Source: Asaia siamensis
GTDB taxonomy: Bacteria > Pseudomonadota > Alphaproteobacteria > Acetobacterales > Acetobacteraceae
Assembly: GCF_014635085.1 (NCBI RefSeq)
Contig: NZ_BMCH01000003.1
Coordinates: 248,001 to 312,000, forward strand
Reading direction: 5' to 3'
Length of the DNA: 64,000 nucleotides
Shown here: positions 34,182 through 43,022 of the stretch, piece after piece
Numbering within the stretch: position 1 is the first letter of the stretch
How the letters are laid out: each line of letters opens with the position of its first letter
Translations under genes and position numbers: made by a program
Notes under the pieces: generated by a model
Databases searched by the model: none
The model's input: only the letters and a program-made list of their open reading frames with translations
What the model was told of the DNA's origin: nothing

Positions 34182-34931
34182 ATGACAGACCAGACGACAA
34201 GCGCCGATCTCGACCCTGCCCCCGCCAGAGCGCCGATGCGCATCAGGGCACGCGGGCGTTCCTTTCTGGCGCTCGTCCTGTCTCCCGAAGCGCCGCTCGA
34301 TGCGTGGCTCGAGGGGCTCGACAACCAGATCGCCCGCTCTGTCGGTTTTTTCGCCGGCCGCCCCGTCATTCTCGATCTTGGCCTCGTGGCACAGGATGCC
34401 GAGGGGCTCGAAGGCCTCCAGACAGCGCTGAAAGAGCGCAGCATCCACATGATCGGTATCGAGGGGGCTGACCGCAGCTGGCCGGCACTCGCGGCATGGG
34501 ACTGGCCGGCATCGCTCGAAGGTGGACGCGCAAGCGGCGCCGTCGAGTTTCCCGAAGCCGAAGGTGAGGCCCCGGCGCCGGTCGAAGCAGCACCCCAGCG
34601 TGCTGAAAGCCTCATCATCGACCGGGCCATACGCTCGGGCCAGAGCATCATGCATCTGGATGGCGATGTCGTGGTCATCGGTTCGGTCGCCTCTGGCGCC
34701 GAACTGGTCGCTGGCGGGTCGATCCATATTTATGGCGCGCTGCGCGGGCGCGCCATCGCAGGCGTGGGCGGTCAGCCGAATGCACGTATTTTTGCTGCCC
34801 GCATGCAGGCTGAATTGCTGGCGATCGATGGTTTTTACATGATTGCCGAAGAAATGGACGCGGAGATTCATGATCAACCGGCGCAGGCCCTGCTCTCGGA
34901 AGATCGTGTTACAGTAACAAAACTCCCCTGA
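34182..34931 (+). CDS. minC: septum-site determining protein MinC
   Basis: MinC blocks FtsZ ring assembly away from midcell. The 249-residue product has an N-terminal MinC_N-like domain (about 20-115), an acidic Pro/Ala linker, and the C-terminal beta-helix domain with SIMHLDGDVVVIGSVASGAE, GGSIHIYGALRGRAIAG and ARIFAARMQAELLAIDG, which binds MinD. It is the first gene of minCDE and is separated from minD by 112 bases that contain short repeats and a hairpin. Confidence 0.95.
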   Translation: MTDQTTSADLDPAPARAPMRIRARGRSFLALVLSPEAPLDAWLEGLDNQIARSVGFFAGRPVILDLGLVAQDAEGLEGLQTALKERSIHMIGIEGADRSWPALAAWDWPASLEGGRASGAVEFPEAEGEAPAPVEAAPQRAESLIIDRAIRSGQSIMHLDGDVVVIGSVASGAELVAGGSIHIYGALRGRAIAGVGGQPNARIFAARMQAELLAIDGFYMIAEEMDAEIHDQPAQALLSEDRVTVTKLP

Positions 34932-34940
34932 AGGGAACTA

Positions 34941-35011
34941 TTTGCGCGCAAGAGATTGCGGCGCAAACCCTTTCCTCATTAAGATTGCGACGCCGCACCA
35001 TCGGGATTGCG
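34941..35011 (+). repeat. GATTGCG triplet and hairpin in the minC-minD gap
   Basis: GATTGCG occurs at 34954-34960, 34983-34989 and 35005-35011. TTTGCGC (34941-34947) can pair with GCGCAAA (34961-34967) around the first copy. It may be a regulator site or an intra-operon processing element setting MinC against MinD/MinE levels. No known motif was recognised. Confidence 0.35.
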
Positions 35012-35043
35012 GTAGTTACCGTTAAAGTTTTGGTGGAGCGCAC

Positions 35044-35859
35044 ATGGCCAAGGTGCTGGTAGTCACTTCCGGTAAGGGCGGGGTCGGAAAGACGACCACG
35101 ACAGCAGCACTGGGTGCCGCTCTAGCCCAGTCGGGACAGAATGTCGTCGTGATCGATTTCGATGTCGGTCTGCGTAATCTCGATCTGGTGATGGGTGCCG
35201 AGCGCCGCGTCGTGTTCGACTTCATCAATGTCGTTCAGGGCGATGCCAAGCTGTCGCAGGCGCTTATCCGTGACAAGCGCTGCGAAACGCTCTCGATCCT
35301 CCCGGCCTCGCAGACGCGCGACAAGGATGCCCTGACCGCCGAAGGCGTTGCGCAGGTCATCGACGAACTGCGTGAGAAATTCGACTGGATCATCTGTGAC
35401 AGCCCGGCCGGTATCGAGCGCGGCGCACAGATGGCCATGTACCATGCCGATGTGGCCGTGGTCGTGACCAACCCCGAAGTCAGCTCGGTGCGTGACAGCG
35501 ATCGCATCATCGGCATGCTCGACAGCACGACGGAAAAGGCCAAGAACGGCGAGAAGGTGGAAAAGCACCTGCTCATGACCCGTTATGACCCGTCGCGCGC
35601 CGCCAAGGGCGAAATGCTGAATACGGAAGACGTGCTGGAGATCCTGTCCATCCCGCTGCTCGGCATCGTTCCCGAAAGCGAGGAAGTGCTGCGCGCCTCC
35701 AATGTCGGCTCGCCCGTCACGCTTTCGAATCCTGAATCCGCTCCGGCACGCGCCTATTTCGATGCAGCGCGCCGCCTGCAGGGCGAGAAGCTCGAAATAC
35801 AGATCCCGATTGAGCGCAAGGGGTTGCTCGACTGGCTGTTCAAGAAGAGGGTCGCATGA
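35044..35859 (+). CDS. minD: septum-site determining ATPase MinD
   Basis: MinD is the membrane-cycling ATPase that carries MinC to the poles. The 271-residue protein has the deviant Walker [12 protein letters not shown] (9-19), [10 protein letters not shown], the Walker B region [14 protein letters not shown], and a C-terminal amphipathic membrane-targeting helix [13 protein letters not shown]. Full length. Its last codons overlap minE by four bases (ATGA). Confidence 0.98.
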   Translation: MAKVLVVTSGKGGVGKTTTTAALGAALAQSGQNVVVIDFDVGLRNLDLVMGAERRVVFDFINVVQGDAKLSQALIRDKRCETLSILPASQTRDKDALTAEGVAQVIDELREKFDWIICDSPAGIERGAQMAMYHADVAVVVTNPEVSSVRDSDRIIGMLDSTTEKAKNGEKVEKHLLMTRYDPSRAAKGEMLNTEDVLEILSIPLLGIVPESEEVLRASNVGSPVTLSNPESAPARAYFDAARRLQGEKLEIQIPIERKGLLDWLFKKRVA

Positions 35860-36128
35860 GCCTGTTCGGTCTTTTCACCAAACGCAACACCAGCGCCGTC
35901 GCCCGTGATCGCCTGCAGATCCTGCTGGCCCATGAGCGGTCGGGAAATGGCAACTCCGAACTGATCAGCCAGTTACATCGCGAGATCCTTGAAGTGATCA
36001 AGCGCCATGTCGCGGTCGATCAGGACAAGGTGCAGGTCAAGCTCGATGGCGGCCTCGATGGCTGCTCGGTTCTGGAAATCGATATCGAGATGCCGCAGAT
36101 CGACAAGGAAACACGACGCTCGGCCTGA
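35856..36128 (+). CDS. minE: cell division topological specificity factor MinE
   Basis: MinE stimulates the MinD ATPase and drives pole-to-pole oscillation. The 90-residue product has an N-terminal membrane-binding segment ([11 protein letters not shown]), the MinD-contact helix [12 protein letters not shown], and the dimerisation beta domain ending [14 protein letters not shown]. Coupled to minD by a four-base overlap. Confidence 0.97.
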   Translation: MSLFGLFTKRNTSAVARDRLQILLAHERSGNGNSELISQLHREILEVIKRHVAVDQDKVQVKLDGGLDGCSVLEIDIEMPQIDKETRRSA

Positions 36129-36163
36129 AATCTCCGGGCCGGGCCAGAAACGGGAGACAAGGT

Positions 36164-36526
36164 TTGAGCGGTTTTTTAGGTTCCATGATCAATTCCGCCC
36201 TCGGTTCCATGGGTGACAAGCTCAGGGAAAAGCTCGGTGGCGGCCTTGGTGAGTATCTCACCAGCGAGCAGGGCCTGCAGATGCTGATCGATCAGGCACG
36301 CAAGGCCGGTCTCGAAGACAAGGTGCGGTCATGGATCGGCTCGGGTGAGAACCTGCCGATTTCCGCTGACGAACTGCGTGCGCTTCTGACCGACGAGCAG
36401 ATCCAGATGCTGGTTTCAAAGACCGGCCTGCCCGCAGGTGCCCTGCTTCCGGCACTGGCCCAGTTCCTGCCGGGTGTGGTCGACCAGCATACCAGCGAGC
36501 AGAACGGGACGCCGTCAGCTTCCTGA
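36164..36526 (+). CDS. YidB-like protein (DUF937 family)
   Basis: 120 residues starting at TTG 36164 with GGAGAC upstream: MSGFLGSMINSALGSMGDKL. The segment SADELRALLTDEQIQMLVSK and the following LLPALAQFLPGVVDQHT match the YidB/DUF937 family, small helical proteins of unknown role. It lies 35 bases after minE and is followed by a strong terminator, so it is probably transcribed with the min genes. Confidence 0.85.
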   Translation: MSGFLGSMINSALGSMGDKLREKLGGGLGEYLTSEQGLQMLIDQARKAGLEDKVRSWIGSGENLPISADELRALLTDEQIQMLVSKTGLPAGALLPALAQFLPGVVDQHTSEQNGTPSAS

Positions 36527-36549
36527 GAGCGCTAACAGGTTTTTGCGAA

Positions 36550-36576
36550 GGGCCGGATCGTGATGCGATCCGGCCC
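36550..36576 (+). terminator. Rho-independent terminator of the minCDE-yidB unit
   Basis: An 11-bp perfect stem, GGGCCGGATCG with CGATCCGGCCC, closes a five-base loop and is followed by TTTCTCGTTT. This is the clearest intrinsic terminator in the window, 24 bases past the YidB-like stop. Confidence 0.85.
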
Positions 36577-36753
36577 TTTCTCGTTTCAGGGCACTTTTTC
36601 GACTGACGCTCAGCCCTCAGCGCTCTCTCGCTGGCAAATAACCGATCGCCTTTTCTTCTCCCCAGGCACTGAGGGTCTGTTTCCCGAAAACCGCTCTCCG
36701 ATTCAAGCTCGTCGTCATGGACCGAAAAGCGGGGAGACTGATCCTGCCTGTAT

Positions 36754-37152
36754 TCACCGGGAGCGTTTTCGCCTGGTCTTCAGTCGCATCAGAAGACGCG
36801 CTTTCACGTTCAGCATGGATGACCAGAGATGTCGAAACCGCATCAGGGCCGAGGCGGTGGCAAGCATCATCACCACGTCCAGATAGGTGCTGACCTCAAA
36901 CGTCGTGAGCCAGACAACGGCATCTGGCAGGGTGCTGGCAGCAATGCGTATCCCGTCGCCTCGACCGTACCACGCGAGAACTGCACCAAGACCGATGACA
37001 GCGACCGCAATGAGTATGTGCAGAGGCGTGATTCGGTTAAGCATCCGAGCTGGCATGACGACCATCAGACGGTGCAGAAAACGCCCTGTCGGCGTTTCGT
37101 CCGATACGGTCATCAAGGCCAAGACTGTCAGAAATATCACCACAACCGACAT
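36754..37152 (-). CDS. small membrane protein of unknown function
   Basis: 132 residues with a hydrophobic N-terminus (2-16), a clear membrane segment near 45-62 (HILIAVAVIGLGAVLAWYG) and a third near 80-104, ending in a strongly basic tail (LLMRLKTRRKRSR). The ATG has AGGGCAGG upstream, which together with the membrane segments favours this strand over two overlapping plus-strand open frames. No family recognised. Confidence 0.65.
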   Translation of the reverse strand: MSVVVIFLTVLALMTVSDETPTGRFLHRLMVVMPARMLNRITPLHILIAVAVIGLGAVLAWYGRGDGIRIAASTLPDAVVWLTTFEVSTYLDVVMMLATASALMRFRHLWSSMLNVKARLLMRLKTRRKRSR

Positions 37153-37282
37153 TGCCTGCCCTGCGCCCTGCCTTCTTCCTCCCTACACCCTTTCTTTGCG
37201 TCTCTGCTCAGTTTTTAGTTCATCAGGGATGCGCAACGTTACGCATCCCACCCGACGACGCCGGAAGCCTCGTGCTCACTAT

Positions 37283-38464
37283 CTATTTCCGGGGCGCCTC
37301 TGGCGCGGCGTTGAGCGGCGTGAGCGGCTCGACCGGAAAACGTATCAGCAGATAGGGCGGCCTGCGACGGTTCTGCCCCTCATTGAACGACGGCAGACGA
37401 TTCCATTGGCCAAGAGTGCAATAGATCCAGTCCTTCGTGGCGCAGATGCCGTCGGGCGACAGGATGCGTGAATCCCTAACCGCCATCGCAAAGGACCCAT
37501 CCGGGTCCCGGCGCAGGATGCAGTCATGCTCGTAATTGGTCGTATAGAGACGATCATGCCGGTCGAAGCACAATCCGTCTGCCGTGCCTTTTTCACCCTC
37601 ATCACGCACCAGCGCCCCGAGGGCCTGATCACCGAGAGCCTTGTCTGCAAGCGCCTTGGTGGGCAGGCTGTAAAGACGGCGGCTGGTGAGCGGCGAATAG
37701 TAAAGCCGCGATTCATCGCTGGGCAGGGCGATGCCGTCTGCCCCGCCTGAAACCATCTGCGGGTGATGGGGAATATAGCGCCTTGGCTCCCCTTCAACGA
37801 TCGCCATGAAGCCCTCCACTGCCTGGGTGGAAGGGTGATGGGACAGCACCCGCCGCGCTTCACCGGTGGCAATATCGGCCACCACAAGCGCAGGCTCCGT
37901 GCCAAAGGAGGAATCCGTCACGAATACCGTCCCCTTCTCGCCCACAGACAAGGCCACGCGCAGGTCATTCATATGGCTGTCAGGCCGCATCGCAGGAGCC
38001 TTGAGCACGATGCGATGCACGACCTTGTCCGTCGCCGGGTCGATGCAGATGATCTTCGCGGCCCCTTCGGGGATATCGTGCTTGGCCAGCTTGCCGTCAT
38101 CAATGAGCCAGAGCCGGTTCTGACTGTCGAGCGCGAGCCCATGCACTGACATCAGCCTGTCAGCCGGAGCGCGATTGGAGGGGAGGCTTACTTCTGCGGA
38201 AGGATAGGGAATGATCTTGCCGTTTTTCACCTCTCCCAGCGTCGCGCCGGGATGGTTGTCAGCATGTCGGGGGAAGCTGACAAAAAGGCGTCCGTCGGGC
38301 AGCACCGCCACGCCCGATGGCCCCGGCCCTGTAAATTCGGCCACGATATCGAATACGCCTGACGAGCTGGTGCCGTCATCGGCATTACCGCTTGCCTTCG
38401 CCTCCCCCGTCATACCGAGAAGAGGCGCGCAGGAGGCAGCAGAGAGAAAGGACCGGCGTTTCAT
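37283..38464 (-). CDS. Tat-exported beta-propeller protein, major royal jelly/SMP-30-like
   Basis: 393 residues. The N-terminus MKRRSFLSAASCAPLLG fits a twin-arginine signal (RRSFL), so the mature protein should be folded before export. The rest has repeating beta-propeller blades: GVAVLPDGRLFVSFPRH, VHGLALDSQNRLWLIDDG, HMNDLRVALS, GGADGIALPSDESRLYYSPL and GTADGLCFDRHDRLYTTNY. This pattern belongs to the yellow/major royal jelly protein group related to gluconolactonases. Substrate unknown. It is divergent from a TonB-dependent receptor gene. Confidence 0.85.
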   Translation of the reverse strand: MKRRSFLSAASCAPLLGMTGEAKASGNADDGTSSSGVFDIVAEFTGPGPSGVAVLPDGRLFVSFPRHADNHPGATLGEVKNGKIIPYPSAEVSLPSNRAPADRLMSVHGLALDSQNRLWLIDDGKLAKHDIPEGAAKIICIDPATDKVVHRIVLKAPAMRPDSHMNDLRVALSVGEKGTVFVTDSSFGTEPALVVADIATGEARRVLSHHPSTQAVEGFMAIVEGEPRRYIPHHPQMVSGGADGIALPSDESRLYYSPLTSRRLYSLPTKALADKALGDQALGALVRDEGEKGTADGLCFDRHDRLYTTNYEHDCILRRDPDGSFAMAVRDSRILSPDGICATKDWIYCTLGQWNRLPSFNEGQNRRRPPYLLIRFPVEPLTPLNAAPEAPRK

Positions 38465-38571
38465 GGCATGGCACCTTGGCAGAAGCGTGGACGGATCAGG
38501 GCTGAACGCCCCATCGTCACGCAGGCTCCCCGATTAAAACGCTTTTCACAGCGCCAGCCCTGTCGCCAATT

Positions 38572-38637
38572 TGTCACGCTCTGACACAATATGGGCAGAG
38601 AACACCGTGAGGGATTGTTATGTTATATCATACACAA
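38572..38637. promoter_or_regulatory. two inverted repeats in the divergent propeller-protein/receptor promoter region
   Basis: TGTCA-cgctc-TGACA (38572-38586) is a perfect 5-bp palindrome. TTGTTATG-ttatat-CATACACAA (38615-38637) is a near palindrome with one bulge, in an AT-rich patch about 45-67 bases ahead of the receptor ATG. A Fur-like or other repressor could bind here. No canonical Fur box was recognised. Confidence 0.35.
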
Positions 38638-38681
38638 TAGGAACGAGATCGATCTGTTTCGCTTCCAGCCCGTGGATTGTC

Positions 38682-41027
38682 ATGATGTCTCCCCGATCCC
38701 TGTGGTCGTCCAGCCTGCTCCTCTCCTGCTCGGTTCTGGCACTTACCCTGCCCGCCCATGCCCAGACGAGCGACACGACCACTACGCCTGCCTCGACCCT
38801 GCTGCCTGAAACGAAGCAGGCCAAAAAGGCTGCGGCCTCGCCGTCACAGGGCACGACCGGACAAGGCGCAGCGCGTTCCACCGATCAGGCGTCGCGCACC
38901 TCTTTCGATGGCGACCAGACGGCCCCGGCACCGGTCGAGGCCACTCATGAGGAGCACATCATCGTCAATGCGCGCCTTGATGAGATTCGCTCGGCGCTAC
39001 AATCCTCGACCGGTGCCACAACCTATCGCTTCACACGTCGCGATATCGAAACCAATCCCGGCGGCGATAACGCTCCTCTGAACACGCTTCTGCTTCAGGC
39101 CCCCGGCGTCGCGCAGGACAGTTTCGGCCAGATCCATGTGCGTGGTGACCATAACGAGGTGCAGTTCCGCCTTGATGGCGTGCAGCTACCCGAAGGGCTC
39201 AGCGTTTTCGGTCAGGCGCTCATGACGCGTTTTGCCCATTCTGCCTCGCTCACCACAGGGGCCCTGCCCAGCGAATACGGATTTCTGCAGGCTGGCGTAA
39301 TCGATATCACCACGAAGAATGGCAGCGCCGATCCGGGTGGCGATGCCTCTATCTACGGTGGCGCACGCGATTATTTCTTCCCGTCGCTGCAATATGGCGG
39401 TCATGCGGGCAAATGGGATTTCTTCGCGACCGGCGATTTTGTGCATAACCGCGTGGGTGTCGAAAACCCGACCCCGAGCTTCAACGCCATCCATGATCTG
39501 AGCAACCAGTACCATGCGTTGGGCCATCTGCGGTACACGGCGGACGAAAACACCCGTATCAGCCTGACCGGTGGCGTTTCGAACGCGCAATATCAACTGC
39601 CGAATAATCCGGGCCAGCAGCGCCAGTTCGCCAACCCGAGCTTTCTCGACTCCGCCCTGTCGCAGCAGGTCTATGGCAGCGTCGATAGCGCGAGCCTGAA
39701 CGAACGCCAGAAGGAAATCACCGATTTCGGGATTCTGTCGCTGCAAAAGGACATGGGTAAGGTCAGCCTGCAAAGCTCGATCATCACCCGCTATTCCTCG
39801 CTCGGCTATTCACCGGACCCGCTGGGCGATCTGGTCTATAACGGCATCAGCCAACACGCCGCGCGCTCCGTCTTCTCAACCGGCTCGCAGACCGACGTAA
39901 CCTGGAAGGCGACGCCCAAGCACACGGTGCGTTTCGGCTATCAGGTCTATGTCGAGCGCAACAGCTCCAAGACGGATTCCATCGTCTATCAGCAGACAGG
40001 TGCCGAAGATGACGGCACGCCGATCTATGACGGCAGCACCACCAATGTGCATGACGGCAGCGGGCGCACCGGCTGGATGTATGGGCTCTACGCCCAGGAT
40101 GAATGGCGCCCGGTACGCGATCTGACCATCAATTACGGCCTGCGCTTCGATGGCGTCGATGAATACACCCATTCCAAGCAGGTGAGTCCGCGCATCAATA
40201 TCGTCTGGCGTGCCTGGCGCGGCGGCGTGCTTCATGCCGGTTATTCCCGCTATTTCACGCCCCCGCCTTTCGAGCTGGTCGCCAACACCTCGCTCAGCAA
40301 ATATGTCGGCACGTCCAACGAGCCCCAGACCCTGCAGAACAACACGGTCAAGGCCGAGCGTGACCATTATTTCGACGCAGGTGTCACCCAGTCTCTCCTG
40401 CCCGGCTGGCATGCCTCATTCGATGCCTATGTAAAGCTCGCCAAGAACATGATCGATGAGGGCCAGTTTGGGGCACCGATCATTCTCTCAGCCTTCAACT
40501 ATCGACGCGGTCAGGTGAATGGCTACGAGCTTTCAACCAATTACGAGCACGGGCCGCTCTCTCTTTACGGCAATGCCTCATGGTCGCGCGCCATCGGCAA
40601 GGATATCACCACAGCCCAATGGACCATGGACCCCGATGATCTGGCCTATATCCAGCATCGCTGGATCCATCTCGATCATGACCAGCGCTGGACGGCCTCG
40701 GCAGGTGGCAGCTACTCCTTCTTCTACCATACAGGCCACCCGACACGGATTTCAGCCTCCATGGTCTATGGCAGCGGGCTGCGCGCGGATGGCACCGTGC
40801 CGAATGGCCGCTCCGTGCCGATCTATGCGACGTTCAATCTCTCTCTTGTTCAGTCCTTCAGGGATCTGTTCCGTGTGCCGTTCCTCAAGCGCACCGAACT
40901 GCGCCTGGATGTGCTGAACCTCTTCGACAAGACCTATGAAATCCGTGATGGCTCGGGCATCGGTGTCGGCGCCCCGCAATACGGACTGCGCCGCACGATC
41001 CTGACGGGTATTTCCCAGCGTTTCTGA
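38682..41027 (+). CDS. TonB-dependent outer-membrane receptor
   Basis: TonB-driven importer of a ligand too large or scarce for porins. The 781-residue product (ATG 38682; the next codon is also ATG) has a signal peptide ending PAHAQ, a low-complexity Thr/Ala/Pro stretch to about residue 85, a TonB-box-like EEHIIVNA, the plug domain with GQIHVRGDHNEVQFRLDGV, and a C-terminal barrel ending in YGLRRTILTGISQRF with terminal Phe. Iron chelates, peptides or sugars are all possible. The peptide-type ABC genes downstream run on the opposite strand. Confidence 0.92.
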   Translation: MMSPRSLWSSSLLLSCSVLALTLPAHAQTSDTTTTPASTLLPETKQAKKAAASPSQGTTGQGAARSTDQASRTSFDGDQTAPAPVEATHEEHIIVNARLDEIRSALQSSTGATTYRFTRRDIETNPGGDNAPLNTLLLQAPGVAQDSFGQIHVRGDHNEVQFRLDGVQLPEGLSVFGQALMTRFAHSASLTTGALPSEYGFLQAGVIDITTKNGSADPGGDASIYGGARDYFFPSLQYGGHAGKWDFFATGDFVHNRVGVENPTPSFNAIHDLSNQYHALGHLRYTADENTRISLTGGVSNAQYQLPNNPGQQRQFANPSFLDSALSQQVYGSVDSASLNERQKEITDFGILSLQKDMGKVSLQSSIITRYSSLGYSPDPLGDLVYNGISQHAARSVFSTGSQTDVTWKATPKHTVRFGYQVYVERNSSKTDSIVYQQTGAEDDGTPIYDGSTTNVHDGSGRTGWMYGLYAQDEWRPVRDLTINYGLRFDGVDEYTHSKQVSPRINIVWRAWRGGVLHAGYSRYFTPPPFELVANTSLSKYVGTSNEPQTLQNNTVKAERDHYFDAGVTQSLLPGWHASFDAYVKLAKNMIDEGQFGAPIILSAFNYRRGQVNGYELSTNYEHGPLSLYGNASWSRAIGKDITTAQWTMDPDDLAYIQHRWIHLDHDQRWTASAGGSYSFFYHTGHPTRISASMVYGSGLRADGTVPNGRSVPIYATFNLSLVQSFRDLFRVPFLKRTELRLDVLNLFDKTYEIRDGSGIGVGAPQYGLRRTILTGISQRF

Positions 41028-41095
41028 TACTGCCTCAAGGTTTTGCCCCGAACCGCACGAAAGGCGACACCCTTTGGAACCCTATCCTGGGGGAT

Positions 41096-41137
41096 GAAAG
41101 GGGTGCGCCCCTTTCCGGGGCGCGGGGTAGCGCCCCG
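41096..41137. terminator. double hairpin between convergent genes
   Basis: GAAAGGGG/CCCCTTTC with a four-base loop (41096-41115) is followed immediately by CGGGGCGC/GCGCCCCG with a six-base loop (41116-41137). It lies between the converging receptor and ABC genes and probably ends transcription from both sides. The GC-rich paired hairpin looks like a repeated intergenic element of these genomes, but no second copy occurs in this window. Confidence 0.55.
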
Positions 41138-41145
41138 CATCACCG

Positions 41146-42078
41146 TTATACAAGCGGAAAATGACACGCCACACGGCGCAGGCCCGGCCGCTCCTGCAGT
41201 TCCGGCCGATCGACCGCACAGCGCGACTGGGCCACAGGGCAGCGCGTGTGAAAGCGGCATCCTGTCGGCGGCGAAAGCGGGCTCGGCACGTCGCCTTGCA
41301 GGGGCGTCCCCAGCAGTTTGCCCGGCTGAGGCACAGCCTCGACAAGGGCAAGGGTATAGGGATGTGACGGTGCTGCGAGCAGCGCGAGCGTCTCGCCCTC
41401 CTCCACGATTGCGCCGAGATACATGACCGCAATGCGGTCTGAGATCTGACGCACCACGGCGAGGTCGTGGGAGATGAACAGGCAGGCCAGATCGAGTTCG
41501 GCCTGGAGATGACGCAGGAGATTGACGATCTGTGCCTGAACCGAGACATCGAGTGCCGAAACCGGCTCATCCGCCACGATCAGACGGGGCGACAGGGCGA
41601 TCGCGCGGGCGATATTGAGCCTCTGACGCTGGCCACCCGAAAGAGCCGCGGGATAGCGGTCGAAGAATGCAGCCGAAAGCCCGACACGGTTGAGCAGGGT
41701 TTCAAGACTCTGGCGAGACCAGGGGCGCCCGTGAATGCGAAAGGGCTCGGCAAGCGCGCTGCCAATGGTCCAGCGCGGGTTGAAAGCCGAGGCGGAATCC
41801 TGAAAAACCATCTGCAACTGACTGCGCAGGGCACGCTGCTCTCGTGCGGAGCATTTTGCGAGATTCTGGCCATCGAACAGGATCTCGCCGCTATCCGGGC
41901 GGTCGAACCCCATGAGAAGCCGCCCGAGAGTGGATTTGCCACAGCCGGACTCGCCCACAAGGGCCAGCGTCTCGCCGCGCGCCACATTGAGAGAAATACC
42001 ATCTACCGCACGCAGGGCAGCGCCACCGCCGAGCTTGTACATTCTGGCGACATTTCTCGCCTGGAGAAGCGCTTTCAT
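41146..42078 (-). CDS. peptide-type ABC transporter ATP-binding protein (OppF/DppF-like)
   Basis: 310 residues: Walker A GESGCGKSTLG, ABC signature LSGGQRQRLNIARAI, Walker B LIVADEPVSALD, and the C-terminal oligopeptide extension with TGCRFHTRCPVAQSRCAVDRP, a cysteine pattern typical of the Opp/Dpp group. It overlaps the preceding ATPase gene by four bases (ATGA). Last gene of the leuS-lptE-holA-ABC run. Confidence 0.93.
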   Translation of the reverse strand: MKALLQARNVARMYKLGGGAALRAVDGISLNVARGETLALVGESGCGKSTLGRLLMGFDRPDSGEILFDGQNLAKCSAREQRALRSQLQMVFQDSASAFNPRWTIGSALAEPFRIHGRPWSRQSLETLLNRVGLSAAFFDRYPAALSGGQRQRLNIARAIALSPRLIVADEPVSALDVSVQAQIVNLLRHLQAELDLACLFISHDLAVVRQISDRIAVMYLGAIVEEGETLALLAAPSHPYTLALVEAVPQPGKLLGTPLQGDVPSPLSPPTGCRFHTRCPVAQSRCAVDRPELQERPGLRRVACHFPLV

Positions 42079-43022
42079 GGCACCAGCACGCAGGCTGCAC
42101 GATGCGCCCCCTCCCCCCGCATGGGCGGACGGATGGCACAGTCAGGCGTGACTTGCGGGCAGCGTGGCGCGAACACGCAGCCCACGGGGCGCGTATCTGG
42201 CGAGGGTGGCACCCCGTCAATGACCGGAAGGCGCTCTGGCCGTGAGCCAGTCATGGGCGGAATGGCGCGCAGGAGGGCTTTTGTATAGGGGTGGAGCGGC
42301 GCCTGAAGCACTTCAGCGACCGGGCCGGTTTCGATCACCACGCCAGCATAGAGCACGGCCACATCGGTGCAGCTTTGCGCCACCACGCCCATATCATGCG
42401 TGATGAGCATGACGCTGGCCTCGCGCGCGCCAATCTCCTTGAGAAGGGTGAGGATCTGGGTCTGAACCGTTACATCCAGCGCCGTTGTCGGCTCATCTGC
42501 GATAAGAAGCTCGGGATCGCAGGAGAGCGCCATGGCAATCATCGCGCGCTGACGCAGGCCGCCGGAAAGCTCATGCGGAAAACGCTGCGCCGTCTGCTCG
42601 GGCGACGGCACGCCCATGCGCCCCAGAAGCGACACCACACGCTCTCGCGCAGCCTGATGCGAAAGCGCGGTATGCACTCTTATCTGCTCGACAATCTGTG
42701 GGCCGATGCGCCGCACCGGCAGAAAAGCCGTCATCGGGTCCTGAAAGATCATGGCGGCGCGACGCCCCCGAAACCGACGCCAGTCACGAGAAGAGAAACG
42801 GGTCAGATCTTCGCCGTCAAACCTCAGGGTGCCGCTGAGTTGGCCTTGGGGCTGCAAACCCAGCACGCTGAGCCCCGTCAGGCTCTTGCCTGAGCCTGAC
42901 TCCCCCACCACACCCAGTATCTGGCCCCGTTTGACGGTCAGGGACACCCCATCGAGCAGAATTCCTGCCTGTCGATGCTGCAGGCGAAGATCGGATACGC
43001 TGAGAAGTGCCTCACCCGTCAT
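42075..43022 (-). CDS. peptide-type ABC transporter ATP-binding protein (OppD/DppD-like)
   Basis: 315 residues: Walker A GESGSGKSLTG, signature LSGGLRQRAMIAMAL, Walker B LLIADEPTTALD, and the oligopeptide-family C-terminus with VGCVFAPRCPQVTPDCAI. Partner of the OppF-like ATPase. The start lies 11 bases inside the end of the permease gene, so translation is probably coupled. Substrate class (di-/oligopeptide, nickel or microcin-like) cannot be set from sequence. Confidence 0.93.
   Translation of the reverse strand: MTGEALLSVSDLRLQHRQAGILLDGVSLTVKRGQILGVVGESGSGKSLTGLSVLGLQPQGQLSGTLRFDGEDLTRFSSRDWRRFRGRRAAMIFQDPMTAFLPVRRIGPQIVEQIRVHTALSHQAARERVVSLLGRMGVPSPEQTAQRFPHELSGGLRQRAMIAMALSCDPELLIADEPTTALDVTVQTQILTLLKEIGAREASVMLITHDMGVVAQSCTDVAVLYAGVVIETGPVAEVLQAPLHPYTKALLRAIPPMTGSRPERLPVIDGVPPSPDTRPVGCVFAPRCPQVTPDCAIRPPMRGEGAHRAACVLVP

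Noticed and set aside
34954-35011. CRISPR-like repeats
   Set aside because: The repeats are only 7 bases and unevenly spaced, and no cas gene is present.
36887-37471. 194-codon plus-strand frame over the small membrane protein gene
   Set aside because: Arg/Ser-rich composition without hydrophobic order; the minus strand has a ribosome site and membrane segments.
41096-41137. insertion-sequence end or attachment site
   Set aside because: The inverted arms are two local hairpins; no transposase or target duplication is present.
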